A DNA stretch of 64,000 bases from Welwitschia mirabilis (taxonomy: Eukaryota > Gnetophyta > Gnetopsida > Welwitschiales), in contig JBOZIK010000001.1 in the NCBI GenBank assembly GCA_051453625.1, positions 163,674,172 through 163,738,171 on the forward strand, read 5' to 3'. Within the stretch, counting starts at the first letter, position 1. Every line of letters begins with the position of its first letter. The position numbers and the translations under genes were made by a program. The notes under the pieces are model-generated. The model had not been told where the DNA came from, made no database searches, and was given only the letters and a program-made list of their open reading frames with translations. Below, one piece after another: positions 1-13,407 of the stretch.

Positions 1-990
1 AAGTATCTTTATTTCAGTATCAGTTGTTGGTTCTACAGTCATATAATATACTAATGTAATAACTTCATGTTATATAAGTTCTTGAATTTTATGGGCCAGC
101 TCCCATGCATCATTTCTACAAGCATATAGTATTTTTATTTCATGGCTTAAACCCACTGATTGTGTAGAATGATGTCTTTAAAATAAATTGGTTTACTATT
201 AAAGGTCAAGTGGAGCTTATCATCATCATCATCATAAGATGTATGCAAGTCATCTCCAATTTTAGTTTTACCCTCTCATTATCATGAACATCTTAGAAAG
301 TAGACTATATCCAAGTACTTCAACGTTTTCTTTTGGAATTATCAACTTCTTTAGTAGGATAACCTACTAAATTACTACTAGAATCATGATAGCACATTAG
401 AAGAACAAAATTACTTAATTCCTATAGTTTACAAAGTGGACATACCAATAAAAGAAATTAATGCATTATTAGTAGCTGTATATCCCTTCTCAACCATAAG
501 ATATTAACATCTATTATGGATATGGTGTTAGAGGAAGGATGAATCTTTAAAAGATTAAGCTGAGAATCATTATTTAAAGTCTTTATGAAGATGACATCAC
601 AAGAAATAATGATTTTATAATGCTCTAGGAGATACACTCAATAACCCTTCTAGTTAGTTAGATATTTCACAAATATGCAAATGTGAACATGTACTCCAAA
701 TTTATCATGATATTATCTTAGAATATGAACATATTAATTATAATTAGAAATACTAAAATAATGCAATTTTGGCTTTCACCCATACTAATTTTTAGTTAAC
801 AATACTCCATTTTGAGTATATCAATCAATGTAATTATTAAGATGTACTATTGTGTTCACTACTTCACTCCAAAGATAGATCTTGTAACCACTGAAATATA
901 TCATGAAACATGCCATTATAGTATAATAAATCCACTTAATAATGCCATTTTATCAAGGTACCCTTGGGTATCTATTCATATGTAGTAGTG
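1..990 (-). pseudogene. Ty1/copia pol fragment: integrase C-terminal part and start of reverse transcriptase
   Basis: Read on the minus strand, frame-shifted pieces match the copia polyprotein in the correct order. At about 800-930 I see LWSEVVNTIVHL, the integrase segment normally followed by a run of LNRSPT type. Next come YTQNGVLLTKN and a KPKLHYF piece at the usual KPxxSHLRxFG position. At about 560-640 KGYxVYLLEHYKIIISCDVIF matches the KGYRLYDP...ISRDVxF block at the integrase end. At about 90-150 an AWELAHK-like piece matches the TWELV start of the RT domain. Stops interrupt every frame, so this is a dead copy. It continues beyond base 1, where the rest of RT and RNase H would lie. Near base 990 it meets the next repeat, so its upstream half is missing or displaced. 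The copia identity is fairly secure; the lineage is not determined. Confidence 0.72.
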
Positions 991-2874
991 AACCCAGTTT
1001 AAGTAGGTAGAACCTAGTATCATTCTTTCATAGGGATATAAATAAACAAGATTATTTTAACTTGCAATAAAAATACAAATAAACTAAAATTATAAAGTTA
1101 AGATTTAAATTGATCTTTGGTTAATGCTGTAAGGGAACAAAGTGCTCTAAAGGTTTAGTATTTCATCCAATACTCCAGCTTCCTCCAATGACTCCTGTAT
1201 TGTTATAGAATAAACTGTAATCAGGTCTCGACATGAAGACATAATATCATCTACCACGTAAGTATTAGTAAGTTATTCGGTTCCACTGATTCGTCATAGT
1301 TCTTCATAAGCATGGAAAGTATGAATGAAGATGTAAAAGATTCATCAAATGATAGCAACTATAATGTCAAAAAAAAAACCTTAAACAACTTACTTAGTTA
1401 TGAAAGAACTTGATAATAAATGAGTTTTCTCTAAAGATTACTAATACTAATGTAATATGCATTAATAATAAAAGACTGAAAGCTGCTTAAGAACTAGCTC
1501 CATCTAAAGATTGCTAAAACTAAGTAAATGATTATTAATAATGAAATAATGGAAATTCAATCCTTTTATTAAAACTAAAAGTCTACATTACATTAATTGG
1601 AGAGAGGTGGGAAAGTGGGGCAGGGGGGAGTGGAGGAAGATGAAGATGAAGAACTCCTCACCTAGCCTTGGAATAATCCACTCCAAAGAATGATGATTAG
1701 AATACCATGATATTCTAGCACTCTTAGTCTTTCCAACATGTTAGTCAATCAAAAGATCTATTACAATTAGGGATCAAGGGCCTTTTATAGATGAGGGAAG
1801 GATTAGAGAGCTTTTTCATGATTGCATTATATGGGTAGTTACATAAAGGGAGTTACTTAAGGATAGTTACATAAGGAGGAAGTAATAAATATTTAGCATA
1901 TAGACATAAAGAAGGATTCCTTTGTCTTCAAGTATAAGAAGGATGATGATATGTATTCTGATTGATGATGATGCTATCAATGGAAGCCATGTTATGTGTG
2001 TTCCATGTGATCATCATCATTATTTCCATATGTCACTCCAACATGTTGATTTGTACTTCTAGCATGTGTCATCAAAGTTAAAGGTTAAATTGATTTGTCA
2101 TCCAGTAAGCCCATAACTATAAAATGATGAACTTCTGAATTAATGCAAGAACATGAGTTTGGTTAGAATTTATCTTAGAAAGTTGATGGTGTTGATAGTA
2201 TTGGCTAGTAGCACTAGCATTATTTTATAGAATTTCTTTAGGTTTTGTAATTTTCTCTAAGAAATAAACTCACTAATATTAGAAGAAATTCATATTAATG
2301 AAAACATGATTAAATGGTAAAATACATTATTTTATGATAAATTAATAAATTAAATGTCTTTTCCTATCTAAAATGGATTAACCATACTTGCTTGAAATAT
2401 TAGTTTTCATATGTAAACACATTCCCTAGCCAGACTTTTACTATTAAACTCTTAGCAATAAGCTATAAAGAAATAATTAACATGAAAAAATTAACTAAGT
2501 GAAAATGTTCAAGTATAGAAATAAAATCATTTTGAAAATTATTTTATTAATTTTTGCTAATCAAGGCATTAAAATTGAATAAATTCTATAAAAATGGATG
2601 TCATAATTCCTAATCAAAATTAAACTTTGTCCTTTAAGTTAAACAGCTAGAAAATTGAATATAAAGTTTTTGAGAACAGGTTAAGACATAAAAAAATTTT
2701 CATTACATAACTTTTCATACAAGGCTAGTAAATGATGTTAGTGTAAGTATTTTAGGAAAAACCATAATAAAATAGCATGTAAAACATTACATTATACTTA
2801 AAAGCATTTAAAAACATTACAATAAAATACTTTAAAATGCATTTCTATGCAAACAATCTCTTATGAGAGATTAA

Positions 2875-4530
2875 GTTCTCTAGTTTTTTAATTATCTTCT
2901 TTTACTTTCATGAGATGTTCTTCATCTTACCCCATAATTTATCGAACTAAATCTTATATTTTTGAGACACATATTTCAAGAAAGTTTTACTAGATAAGAA
3001 AGAAGTAAATGGAGGAGGTAGAGGAGAAGAAGAAAAAGGAGGAGAAGGAGGTGATTCTCCAATAGGTTCCTTGCCTTTTTGATGAGTTATTGAAGGTACA
3101 TATGAAGATACATAGGAAAGAATAGATAAAATGGAAGAGGGATCATGATGAATTTCTTTTTTTGCTTATTGTTACTATTCATGCTCTTCCTATTGTTGTT
3201 ATTCTTCTTGTTTCCATGAAATCCAACCAATACTATGGTACTTATGAACCTCAGTAATCTTAGGGGATGTGAACCTCAGTAATATTAGGGGATGTGATAG
3301 TTTTTATAAAGGCTCTCTCCAAACCTTCATATTATAAAGTTTGATATAAGGTATTTTAGAGGATATCAGAGATGAGGCATCACAATGAAAGGTCACTTTT
3401 GTGTTCTACATTATTATTAATAGTTCTAGACAAAGACTTTATAATGTTAAAGGGTTTATTATCTTGAATTATTTTAATGAGATCTAAATGATTAGTATAG
3501 GCATTTGTTACATGTGAGGTAGGCAATTTATTATGATAAATCTAAATAAAGAAAGCTAATTTTTGTGTAAAAACTGGTAAGAAAGTGCGCCTTCTTTATT
3601 AGGAGCATCTTCTACATTTAAGGCTTAACAACAATATAGTAAAGTTTTTGCTAATGTAAATGGAAGATTGTCTAAATTATTTACCCCTAAAGCTACTTCA
3701 AAATTAGTTAAAGAGATATTAAAAGAAGTTTGATGTATACATGAATGGATTACCCAAGGATCTTCATCATCGTAAGATGCATTCTTATAAAAATTCAAAC
3801 TTGCTTTAAGTAGTAGAATGCATTTTCTACTTTCAATAGGTAGTTCCACCCTCTTATTTCCATTATAGCAAGGTAAAAAAGGACAAAAATATCCAAGAAT
3901 AAGTCAAAAATATGTTTATCAATGAAGGCATCTTATCTTCCACTCATTTTTCTAAAAAATAGTAAGGGGAAAAAAAGGAAAAACAGAGAAAGGAATGGAT
4001 GATAGAACTGAAATAAAAGAAATAAAAGAAAAGAATTTTAAGATGATATGAAAATAATATTTAAGAAGAAAATCAATGAAATATTGAAGAAAAATGTGAA
4101 CCTCTGAACCAAACTGAGTGCTCTGGATATGCAAAGAGGAGAAAAGCATTAAAAATAGCCAAGTGTAAAAACCAAATTCAAAACATTGTGAAAGGATAGT
4201 AATACTTGTTAGTACTAATCGTAAGATAATAAAAGGATAGTATGTTTACACAAAGCTGGTGGTGCAATAGGGTGGAACAAGATCACATAGAAATCAGCAC
4301 ATTTGAATTGCATATGTAGTGGTAAGATAATAAAAGAATGGGGTTTTATATATGAGAGATTAAATGAAAATCATTAGATTGTGTAGTAACTTAATGGTTA
4401 GAATGAATTGTTACATAGATTGAGGGATGGATTGATAAGTTATTATAGCAAAAAACACTGTTGTGTTTTCATGATGTATTTTTTTTTTATTTAAGAAACA
4501 ATGGTTAAAATTGTAATTTTAAAGAAAGAA
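2875..4530 (-). mobile_element. 1.65 kb insert inside repeat copy A, with a short unrecognised minus-strand ORF
   Basis: This stretch is absent from copy B, where flanking blocks matching 2800-2870 and 4530-4560 lie adjacent near 6830-6860. On the minus strand, 3625-3849 reads 74 codons without a stop. It contains a DDEDPWVIHS core and a FNISLTNFEVALG stretch that look protein-like rather than random. Broken frames continue leftwards (lower coordinates) to about 3290. I do not recognise the family. A purine-rich tract at 3005-3055 and a 25-bp tandem duplication at 3246-3295 also lie inside it. I could not define terminal repeats or a target-site duplication, so the boundaries are approximate. 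Confidence 0.4.
3246..3295. repeat. 25-bp tandem duplication, two copies
   Basis: Two adjacent 25-bp units beginning GAACCTCAGTAAT differ by a single base. It is probably a recent replication-slippage duplication within the insert at 2875-4530. Confidence 0.85.
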
Positions 4531-5551
4531 AAATATGAATTTCAACAAAAATTCATCATCCACACATTTCAAAAGGCAGACTACCTAAATTGATGACCAC
4601 ATTTATCATAATTTTGTACATTTTATTCTAAATTTAAAATATGTCACAATATCCAACAAAGAATATATCCTCTAAGCCAACCTATAAGCAATCAAAAATA
4701 AAGTAAACACAAAAGAATCTCCCAATTTCACCTTTTTCATTCCATTTTACCTTCTCCACAATCATACTTTATTTTTTATTTTAAGCATTTATATTGAACT
4801 AGACATTTATTATTATGAAATCTCCTTCCAATAGAGTTAAGCATGTTAATGTGTAAAAGAGTTAATATTACATTGACAATAAGAATTTATAGTCCTCATG
4901 TAGTTGAACATGTCATAAAATAAATCATTAGAGCTACATTGTTAGTAAGTGTTCGTAGCCTTAATGTAGTTTAACTAAACCCAATTTTAATTGATCAATG
5001 TGTAATGTGCTTTTTGGAGAGGATATATTTCACCTTCTTTTAATTAATCCTTCTAATATTTAATAAATTCTAATGCACATGAAGGTATTATTCGCTTATT
5101 AGCCTAATCCAAAAAAATCCTATCCTCATAAAATGCTTTGAAAATAATTAACATAACATGAAATAGATCTTATCTTGGTTCATTCACATTTTCCATAGAA
5201 GACCTTAAGTGAAGCTAACCTTAATAAAATAACTCAAAAATAAGCAAAACAATTTTTTGAAAAACTACAAGTAATCTTAAATTCTACCTAATTTGTAATG
5301 ACAAGATGATTACTTACTAATGATTTATTTGTTAAAATCCATTAACCAGGATCATCTAATCTTTAGAAACTTATGAATAGATGAAAGGGAAGGATGGTTG
5401 ATGAACTTTATTAGGTGGTGTTAAAGTAAAGGTCGGTAATAGGGTTGTATATGATGATGATCTATTCGATGCCATAGGTGGAATTTTAGATTTCCTAAAT
5501 GAAAATGTTTAAGTAAATTATTATACAATTGGTATTTATTGATTGGTATAA

Positions 5552-5651
5552 NNNNNNNNNNNNNNNNNNNNNNNNNNNNNNNNNNNNNNNNNNNNNNNNN
5601 NNNNNNNNNNNNNNNNNNNNNNNNNNNNNNNNNNNNNNNNNNNNNNNNNNN
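5552..5651. other. Assembly gap (100 N)
   Basis: A run of exactly 100 N, which usually marks a gap of unknown size. It separates repeat copy A from copy B and ends directly in an AG microsatellite, a common reason for assembly failure. Confidence 0.95.

Positions 5652-5723
<72 letters not shown>
5652..5723. repeat. (AG)n microsatellite
   Basis: About 36 uninterrupted AG units directly follow the gap. The homologous place in copy A (about 1600-1612) has only a short GAGAGAG, and copy C has AGAGAGA near 10820. The array therefore seems to have expanded from a short seed inside the dispersed repeat. The true array may extend into the gap. Confidence 0.95.
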
Positions 5724-5725
<2 letters not shown>

Positions 5726-7840
5726 GAAGATAAAAGGACTCCTTAAGTAGCCTTAGAACAAATTTGTCCTAGGGAAGGTGATTAGAATGCATGACATCCT
5801 AGCACTTCAAGTATTTCCATCATGTTAATATAATAAAAATATCCATTATAATGGGACTTAAGACAGTTTTATATATGAAGAAATGCTTAGAGATCTTTTT
5901 GTGATGTGGTTGGTGGACAGTTACATTAGGACGATTACTTAAGGAAGAAGTTACAAATTTTTGCATATAGCCTTAATAGAGGATTTTTTTTGTCTTTTTA
6001 TAAAAGATAAATTATGACATGTCCCTTAAATCATGATAATTCTACCACTGAATTTCATGTCATATGTCCTCTAAGTAATCATCCTCATTATTGTCACATG
6101 TCAGTATGACTTACTATTTTGTACTTCTACCATGTGTTTTCAAGTTTAAAATTTTATTTTAAATCAATATCTGAGTTAGCTTACAAGTTTAATTTGATGA
6201 AATCCCCAATCAATGTAAGAATATCAGTTTTAGGTAACTCTATCTCAGAAGACTGATAGTGCTAGCTATTCTAGATAATGGTGCTAGAATTTTATGTTAG
6301 TGATGCTTCAATTTTTGTAATGTCCACCAAAAGGCAAAAATAAACTTTCTAGGGGAAGTTCATATTTTCATGAAATATTAAAAAAACGATAGAATACATT
6401 AATTTATGATAAAATAATGAATTTAGTATTTCTTCTTATATCAAATTGATCAGATATACTTACTTGAAATGTCAATTTTTGCATGTAAACACACTTATGA
6501 CCAGACTTTTGCTAGTCTGTTAGCAAAAATTTGATTAAAAAAGGATCAACATGGAAAAATTAGCTAAGTAAAAATGTTCAAATATAGAAATTATATCATT
6601 TTTAATAAATGTTTGATAAATAAGGCATCAAAATCAAAAAAAACTATAAAAATACATGTCATACCCCTAATCAAAATTAAACTGTCTTCTCAAAGTTACA
6701 AAGATAGAAAATTTGATACAAAGATTTTGAAAACAAGTTAGTTACATTACATAATTTTACATACAAGGCTAATAAATGATTTTGATGTAAGTGTTTAGCA
6801 AAAACTATAATAAAATCTTAGGAAAAACAAAACATGAAATTTTATAAAAAATGCATCATTCATAATTCAAAAAACACACTACCTAAATTAATGACCACAT
6901 TTATTTAAAATTTGTAAATATTATTCTAGATTTAAAATATGTCATATTTCAAAATAAATAAGATATCTTCTAAGTAAACCCATAAAAATAAAAAGTTAGT
7001 TAATCAAATCTTTAAGGATTTAAGTTAAAGAAAGTAATCACATATGTATCTCCAAATTCCACCTTTTTCTTTTTATTTTATCTTTTTTCACAGTTATGCT
7101 TTATTTGTTTCAAGCATTTAGCTCAAATTGGACATCCACTCTTATAACATCTCCTTCTAATAGAGTTAAGCATATTGTTGTATGAATTAGGTAGTGTTGC
7201 ATTGCTAGTAAACATTTATAGCCTTAATGCAATTAAACATGTCATAATAATAAGCATTCTTATCCTTGAAGCAATTAACTAAACCCAATTTTTAACTAAT
7301 AAACAAATAAGGTGCATTTGCAAAGGAGATACTTCATCTTATTTTAATTACTCCTTCTCATAGTTAATAAATTTTAATGAATATTAAGGGGTTTTTGGCT
7401 CATTAGCCTAATACATGAAACACAGCATAAAAGTAGATTCCATTTTAGTTCAATCATATTTTTCAATTAGAATATATTAAGTAAAACTAACCTTAATAAG
7501 ATAACTCAAAAGTAAGCAAAATCTTTTCTTAAAAAACTATAAGTAAACTTAAATTATACCTACTTTATAATGATAAGGTGATCACTTATTATCAATTTAT
7601 TCATTAATGATCATTAACTAGGATCATTTAATGGAAGAAGAAGGTGGTTGATAAACTTCATTAGGTGATGCCAAAGTGGAAGTAGTGGATGGTAAAGTTT
7701 AAGATAATTATAGCATACTCTATAATGCTAGTGAAATTTTAGATTTTCTAATGAAAATGTTTAAGGAAGTGGTTATACAGGTGTTAATGCTTGGGTGGTT
7801 TAAGATAAGAAAGGGAATCAAGCATTAATTTTTTTAACAT
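5652..7840. repeat. Unclassified dispersed repeat, copy B
   Basis: This copy aligns with copy A segments 1600-2870 and 4530-5551 without the 1.65 kb insert, so it shows the uninterrupted arrangement. It has no convincing reading frame. Its left end is lost in the gap. The right end is placed where similarity to copy A fades, after a block matching 5490-5545. Confidence 0.6.
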
Positions 7841-10189
7841 TTTTTATTTTTCTTCAAATCTAAATTTATCTAAAAAGGAAAATCTACTCTAGGGGGAAAA
7901 AACTAATCTAAAAGAACACAAATGAAGCTAAAAATTTTAAAAGGGATTTTCAAAGGTAATACATGTATGAGGGCTTAAAGTAATAAATGCAAAGATTAGA
8001 TGATGAGTTAAAATTATACAAGTAATTTAGAGATGAAAAATAATCCTTGTGAATTTTTATACATGAATCTATAAGGATTGGAATAACATCAATGCTAGTA
8101 GTATCAAAATTAGAAACCATCCATTCCTTAGCCTATTCATGTTTATTCAATAACTTATGCAAGACATAATTTTGGGATGAAGACAAAGATGAATTGGAGA
8201 CCATTAGAGTAAGGAAATAATCATTGATAAAAATATTAAACAATAGATCTAATGTTAAAGAACATTTCTCTTATTTATTAAGGCATAGGGCTTTTTTAGA
8301 AGGTAAAGATAAAAGTGGCATAGTTGAGTTAAGAGATTATTGTGAACAAGGTAAAAGTTCTTTATAGGATGAATAATGTAGAGGCTCTTTGCTAATGCTC
8401 TTTTCTTTAATAAGGTTATTAGGAAATTCTTCCTCATGTGGTTATGCAAGTAATGATGATTGTGATTCCATGTTTTCCTCATTCATGTTACTTATTGATT
8501 CATCCTTTATTATGTAGCTCTCTAGTTTGTAATCCTCTTCAGATGGGTTCTTACTTTCTATTAATTGATCATCATCTGATGTGTCTAATCCTGCTCTAAA
8601 GTATAGCCTACTTGTACCTAGTCATTTATTTTATAATACATTTTGGACTCAAGGTCTTCTTGGCATTCCTCATAGCTTCTTTATGGGTTTCTTCCTCATT
8701 CCTAAAGGATGTATCTTAGGTATCATCATTTTTACTGTCATTAACCCTTTCAAATTTTTTAAGATTTTTAGATTCATGAAATGTAAGAAGTTCATCCTCT
8801 TGATGTTGGATAAGAGTCATAATGATTTAAGTATTAGTCTTTATTATTTATTGAAGAATTTACTTAATATTATTAATAGTTTCTTATAAATAATGTGAAG
8901 GGGCTTAAGGAAATTGAAAGATATTTGGACAGCACCTTGTAAAAATCTCTAAAAGGTATCCCTAAAGAAAGGTAAAGAGGATTTTTAAAACTAGGAAGAT
9001 GAAGGGTTTTGGTTGAATGATGAAAAAATATAAAAAGAAAGATAAAGGTTAAGGGTTGTAAGAGGCAGTAGAAGGCATGAGATCAAACTCTTATTATTTG
9101 ATAAAGGGATTTTGAAACTCAACATTACAAAGAGGTTTATATATATAGAGAGGGAATTAAAGATTCTCTCCAAAGGTCTATCTAGTATGAAAATGATTTT
9201 AGGGTTATAGATTATATAATTTATAGTGAAGCTAGTCCCTTAGAGTTTGTTTAGGTTAAATGAAATCTCCTATAGTTTGTTTAGGTTAATCATGATTTTG
9301 AAAACTATAGGGATAAATAGGTTGCAGTTTAGAAGATGTTTTGAAAAGGTTAGATTTCCAAATCATTATAAAGTTTTAGAAAATGATTAAAAACATTTTC
9401 TAAAGGATCACATTATACTAACTTTTTACTATTTTAGAGAAAGCTTGATATGTAAAAATTTTTAGAAACTTCTTGAGATATTACAATTAAAGTCTTAGAG
9501 TATTTTGAGAAGGAATGTCAATGACACCAGCCAAGGAAGGTAGAAGGACTAGTTATTTGAGGCAAAACAATTTTAAAAAGGATAGATGTTAAGTTTATAT
9601 TTGCATAATAGATTTCTCATTAGAAGGTCTTAGAAATTATTTACAACAAATTAAATTGACTGCAACTTAATGAGTGTAACCTAGATAAATAAACCCTAAA
9701 CTTTTTATCCAAAATTTTAACAACAAAATTAAAATAGAATAAAAACAAAAATTTATAGACACTTGTGAAAAATAACAAAAACATAAAACACACAACAAAT
9801 TGTTAAAGTTTATCTTTTCTAATTTGTAATCTCGATTTTGATTGTAACCTATAAGAAATTCATTAGATCTATGACATAAAATATTAGGTGGAAAAATATA
9901 TTTTATATTAGAGTTAAATAAACTAGACAAAACTCAAAAACTTAAATCAATTTAGATTTCACTGAGAAAGGACTAGTACCTAATAGAAGAAAAAAGATAT
10001 AAGCATTCAAACAAAAGAAAAAAAAAGAACAGTTTAGTACCATTGGAAGTGATCAGTACTCATCACTAAAAAAATAGAAACTAAAGTTAAAAAAATTACA
10101 AGAAGAAAAATCATGCACTTTTGAAAAGCTACTATATCAATATCCTTAGCAATGATACTAAAATCTTGTATAATAGCAAACTAGATTTA
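7841..10189. other. Degenerate AT-rich sequence, no gene identified
   Basis: Short minus-strand frames look like eroded protein. Near 8480-8720 there are acidic stretches rich in E, D, S and N and a THKEAMRNAKKTLSP-like piece. I could not place them in a family. The opposite-strand frame at 8581-8889 is leucine- and phenylalanine-rich and is probably only a mirror of that degraded coding strand. No RNA gene or structural repeat was seen. Confidence 0.3.
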
Positions 10190-11350
10190 ACTAGGTTAGA
10201 ACCTAATATCATTCTTTCATAGGTGTATATACATAGTAATTAAACAAAATAAACATAATTAATTCATCTTACAGTGGTAAGGAAAACAAACTAAAATTAG
10301 AAAGTTGAGATTTAAGTTGATCTTAGATTCACATTGTAAGGGAATAAAGTGCTTCCCAAGTCTAATGGCTTATCTAAGAATCCACATTTCTTTAATAACT
10401 TTTACATTCTTATAATATAAATTAAAATTATCAAGCTATTAAGGCTTGATGTGAAGGCATAATCATCTCCAACACATGAGTGTTAGTAAGTTATTTAGTT
10501 TCACTGATCCTTCATATCCCTTCATAAGCATGGAAATTATGAATAGAGGTGCACATGATCCATTAAATGGTAGTGACTATAATATCATAGAAGTAACCTC
10601 AAGCAACTCACTTAGTTATGAAAAAGTTGATAATAAAGTAGTTTTGCATAAAGATTACTAATACCAATTTAATACTCATTAATAATATAATATTAAAAGC
10701 TACTTAAGAATTATCTCTACCTAAAGATTGCTAATACCATGTGAATAGTCATTAAAAATAAAAGAATGAAAATCCAATCTTTTTATTAAAACTAAAAGTA
10801 TACATTACATCAATCAAGAGAGAGATGAAGATGAAGGACTTCTCAACTAGTCTTAAAACAATTCACCCTCAAGAAAGATAATTAGAACATCATGCATCCT
10901 AATGCTTTAAGCCTTTCCATCATGTTAGCCAACTAAAAGATCCATTAAAATGGGGTCTCAAGTACCCTTTTATAGATGAGGGAAGGCTTGAAGTGCTTTA
11001 TCATGATTGTGTTAGGTGGCCAGTTACATAAGAAGGGTTCATTAAGGGTAGTTACATAAGCAGAAGTTACCAATATTTGGCATGTAGTTATAAAGAAGAA
11101 TTCCTTTACCTTCAAGTGCAAGAATGATAATGACATGTCTTTTAATTGATGATGACATTATTAACAAATGCCATGTCATGTGTCTTCCACATGATCATCC
11201 TTATTATTACCACATGTCACTGTGATGTATTAATTTGTACTTCTTCCATGTATCATTGGAGTTAAAGGTTGAATCTAATTTCTTATCTAAGTAGGACCAC
11301 AAGTGTAAAATGATGAACGTCCCAAATTAATGGAGGACCATTAGTTTGAC
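10190..11350. repeat. Unclassified dispersed repeat, copy C (partial)
   Basis: The start, around an AACCTAATATCATTCTTTCA block, matches copy A near 1008. Similarity continues through the block at 10800-11340, which corresponds to 1590-2170 and, from 10820, to copy B from 5720. It stops near 11350, so copy C lacks the right-hand kilobase present in A and B. No coding capacity is evident. Confidence 0.58.
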
Positions 11351-13393
11351 TAGGGTATAAAGTTCAAGACGGATCTTTGTCTATGTAATGCTCATTGATC
11401 TTATCACTAACTAAAACTTATCACTAGTAAAATTCTTAAGTATTTATGATGAAAAATAATTTCTCTTTTTAAATCCTTACTTACAACTAAACTTAAAAGT
11501 ATTAAGTTTTTACAAAAAGAAAAGAACAACAAGAGAAAGACATCCTAAAAACATAAGAAAAAGACAAATTGCATAGAATTGGGTATAGTCAGATTAAATG
11601 GATCTTGCTTAACATCCCTCTTCAACTTGATCTATCCAAATCACAATGTTAAGGGATGTTTCTCCACATTCCAAATTAACTTAATGTACTAGAGAGATAT
11701 TTGACTTAAAAAACTTAAAAATTCCAAAATATTAAGAGAAAAAACCTCAAAAAGGGAAAAGAAGAGCTTATAAACTAAGGGAAAGATCTCTAAAGAAATA
11801 AATTAAGGGATTCTACTTCAAATCCTAACTTGATTTAATAATAAATGGTGATTCTTAGGTTTACAAGGCTTGTGAAAAATCCCAAAAACTTGAAAAAGAG
11901 TTAAAATTAACTAAAAATTAAAGAAATGTAAAAAACTATGCATGTGCATATAACAAGACCAAAAGCTAAACAATGACTAGCTAAATTACATGTGCACAAT
12001 GATTAAGTAATGGCTTAGTAAAACTACATTTGTGTAAAAATTGAAAACAAACTTGCCAAAAATGTGGAATTTTACATATGATAAAATAATGGTTTAGGCC
12101 AATAATAAAGCCTATCTTAAATTTTTTTTGGGTAAAAAATTTTCTCACATGATGAAGATGGTGAGTATAGCATTTGATCCAATAGTTGAAGTTTTATTCT
12201 TACTTTGTTATTACTTTGAAAACTAATAGACATAGGTAGGCTATGAATGTTTGGTTCACTCTTGAAACATTTGTTGTAGCCTACTCTATTTCTTATTTAA
12301 AAAAGTTCCATATTTGAATGCTCTTTTTCTATTAATTTCTCAAGTCCTTAATTGTATAATAATAGAGAGACTATGGAAGAATAGTAAGATTAATGTGAAG
12401 CAAAAGTAAAACAAGTGGTCTTAGATATTTCCTTCATTATGAATATTTGCAAGTTAAATGTAGGTTATTATGGAAAAAATACAATTCGCTGTAACAAAAA
12501 AGGCTTTAATCTTGTTTAAGAAAAATAATTTTACAAAGCTTGAAACCAATCAGTTAAACTTGGAATATAAGAACATGAATATTTACATCCTAAGATGATC
12601 ACTTCTCAATGCTACTGCTCTTTGATCAGAGTCTAGTACTAGTCGCAATCTTCTATAATCTTCAAATGAATTGGTTAATACAAAAAAAAATGTTGTAGAG
12701 ATTAGAAATAATAAGAAGATCAAGTAGATCTTAAAACAACAATCATAATAGCTTTCTTTTAAGAATAAAGAGACACTAGATGTAGATTCATTATAGCACT
12801 TAAAAAATATGTGGTAGAGGGTAGAAAGGAATAGATGATAATGATGTTTAGAAGGCATGGCAACCTAAGAATGGTTCTATTTTACAATGCATCACATTAG
12901 AATAGAGTTAAGATAGTTCAAGCACTACTTTTTAGGATTCCTTCATAGAGAAAACTAATATAAATGCTTGGAGAGAAGAGTAGATTAGAGAAAATACACT
13001 CTCTTTACATACTCACATAGGTTAGCAGTGTTCAGGGACATTTAAGGGCTATGAAAATAATAAATGTAAGAAATGTAATACTAATAGTCTACACAAGTAA
13101 GAAACCAAAGAAGGTGGGAGAAAAGCCCTAACATGGAAAAATAGATGCATTATAGATTTATGCAGGTCAACACCCACAAAGACTAGAACTTGAGAAAAAA
13201 CTTTAAAGTGAAGCCCAAAATAGCTAAAAATAGAGTTAAATAAACCATAAAAGGAATTAACAAGAAATTAAAGAGGCCCAATACAAGGCCCAAGAAGAGA
13301 TCCTAGAAGTTCTAGATCCCTAGAAAATATGGAGACCATAAGAAGCTCAAAAAAGCTCAAGAGTAGCTAAGAAACTTTAAGGAAGCCACCAAA
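11351..13393 (-). other. Region downstream of a minus-strand LTR/PBS, no coding domain recognised
   Basis: If the PBS at 13394-13405 is real, this is the 5' internal (leader/gag) region of a minus-strand LTR retrotransposon. I see no UBN2, zinc-knuckle or protease motif on the minus strand. The 91-codon frame at 12583-12858 is hydrophobic and aromatic with no family resemblance. The element may be non-autonomous or too decayed to recognise. Confidence 0.35.
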
Positions 13394-13405
13394 GCTTTGA
13401 TACCA
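13394..13405 (-). promoter_or_regulatory. Primer-binding site (tRNA-Met type) of a minus-strand LTR retrotransposon
   Basis: On the minus strand this reads TGGTATCAAAGC, one base off the common plant initiator-Met PBS TGGTATCAGAGC. It lies two bases from a sequence reading ...TTTTAACA, a plausible LTR 3' end. This short motif and spacing are the standard geometry for copia and gypsy elements in plants. Confidence 0.75.
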
Positions 13406-13407
13406 TT

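Larger units (their letters stand above)
995..5551. repeat. Unclassified dispersed repeat, copy A (interrupted by an insert)
   Basis: Two long segments, about 995-2870 and 4530-5551, align by eye with copy B (5652-7840). The first segment also aligns with copy C (10190-11350). Shared blocks include a purine-rich stretch near 1600-1660, the block around 1690-2130, and the stretch around 4550-4860 that recurs near 6860-7170. Copies differ at perhaps a quarter of sites. I see no coding frame, inverted termini or primer-binding site that would define the class. LTR-like or large non-autonomous retroelement sequence is the most likely explanation because of length, low coding content and repetition, but that is inference. 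Confidence 0.6.

Noticed and set aside
5529-5750. Open frame encoding an Arg-Glu repeat protein across the gap
   Set aside because: It is a translation of N bases and an AG microsatellite, with no protein-like sequence on either side.
8581-8889. A 102-codon hydrophobic membrane protein
   Set aside because: Leucine/phenylalanine-rich and simple in composition, without a family match. The opposite strand looks more like the original coding strand.
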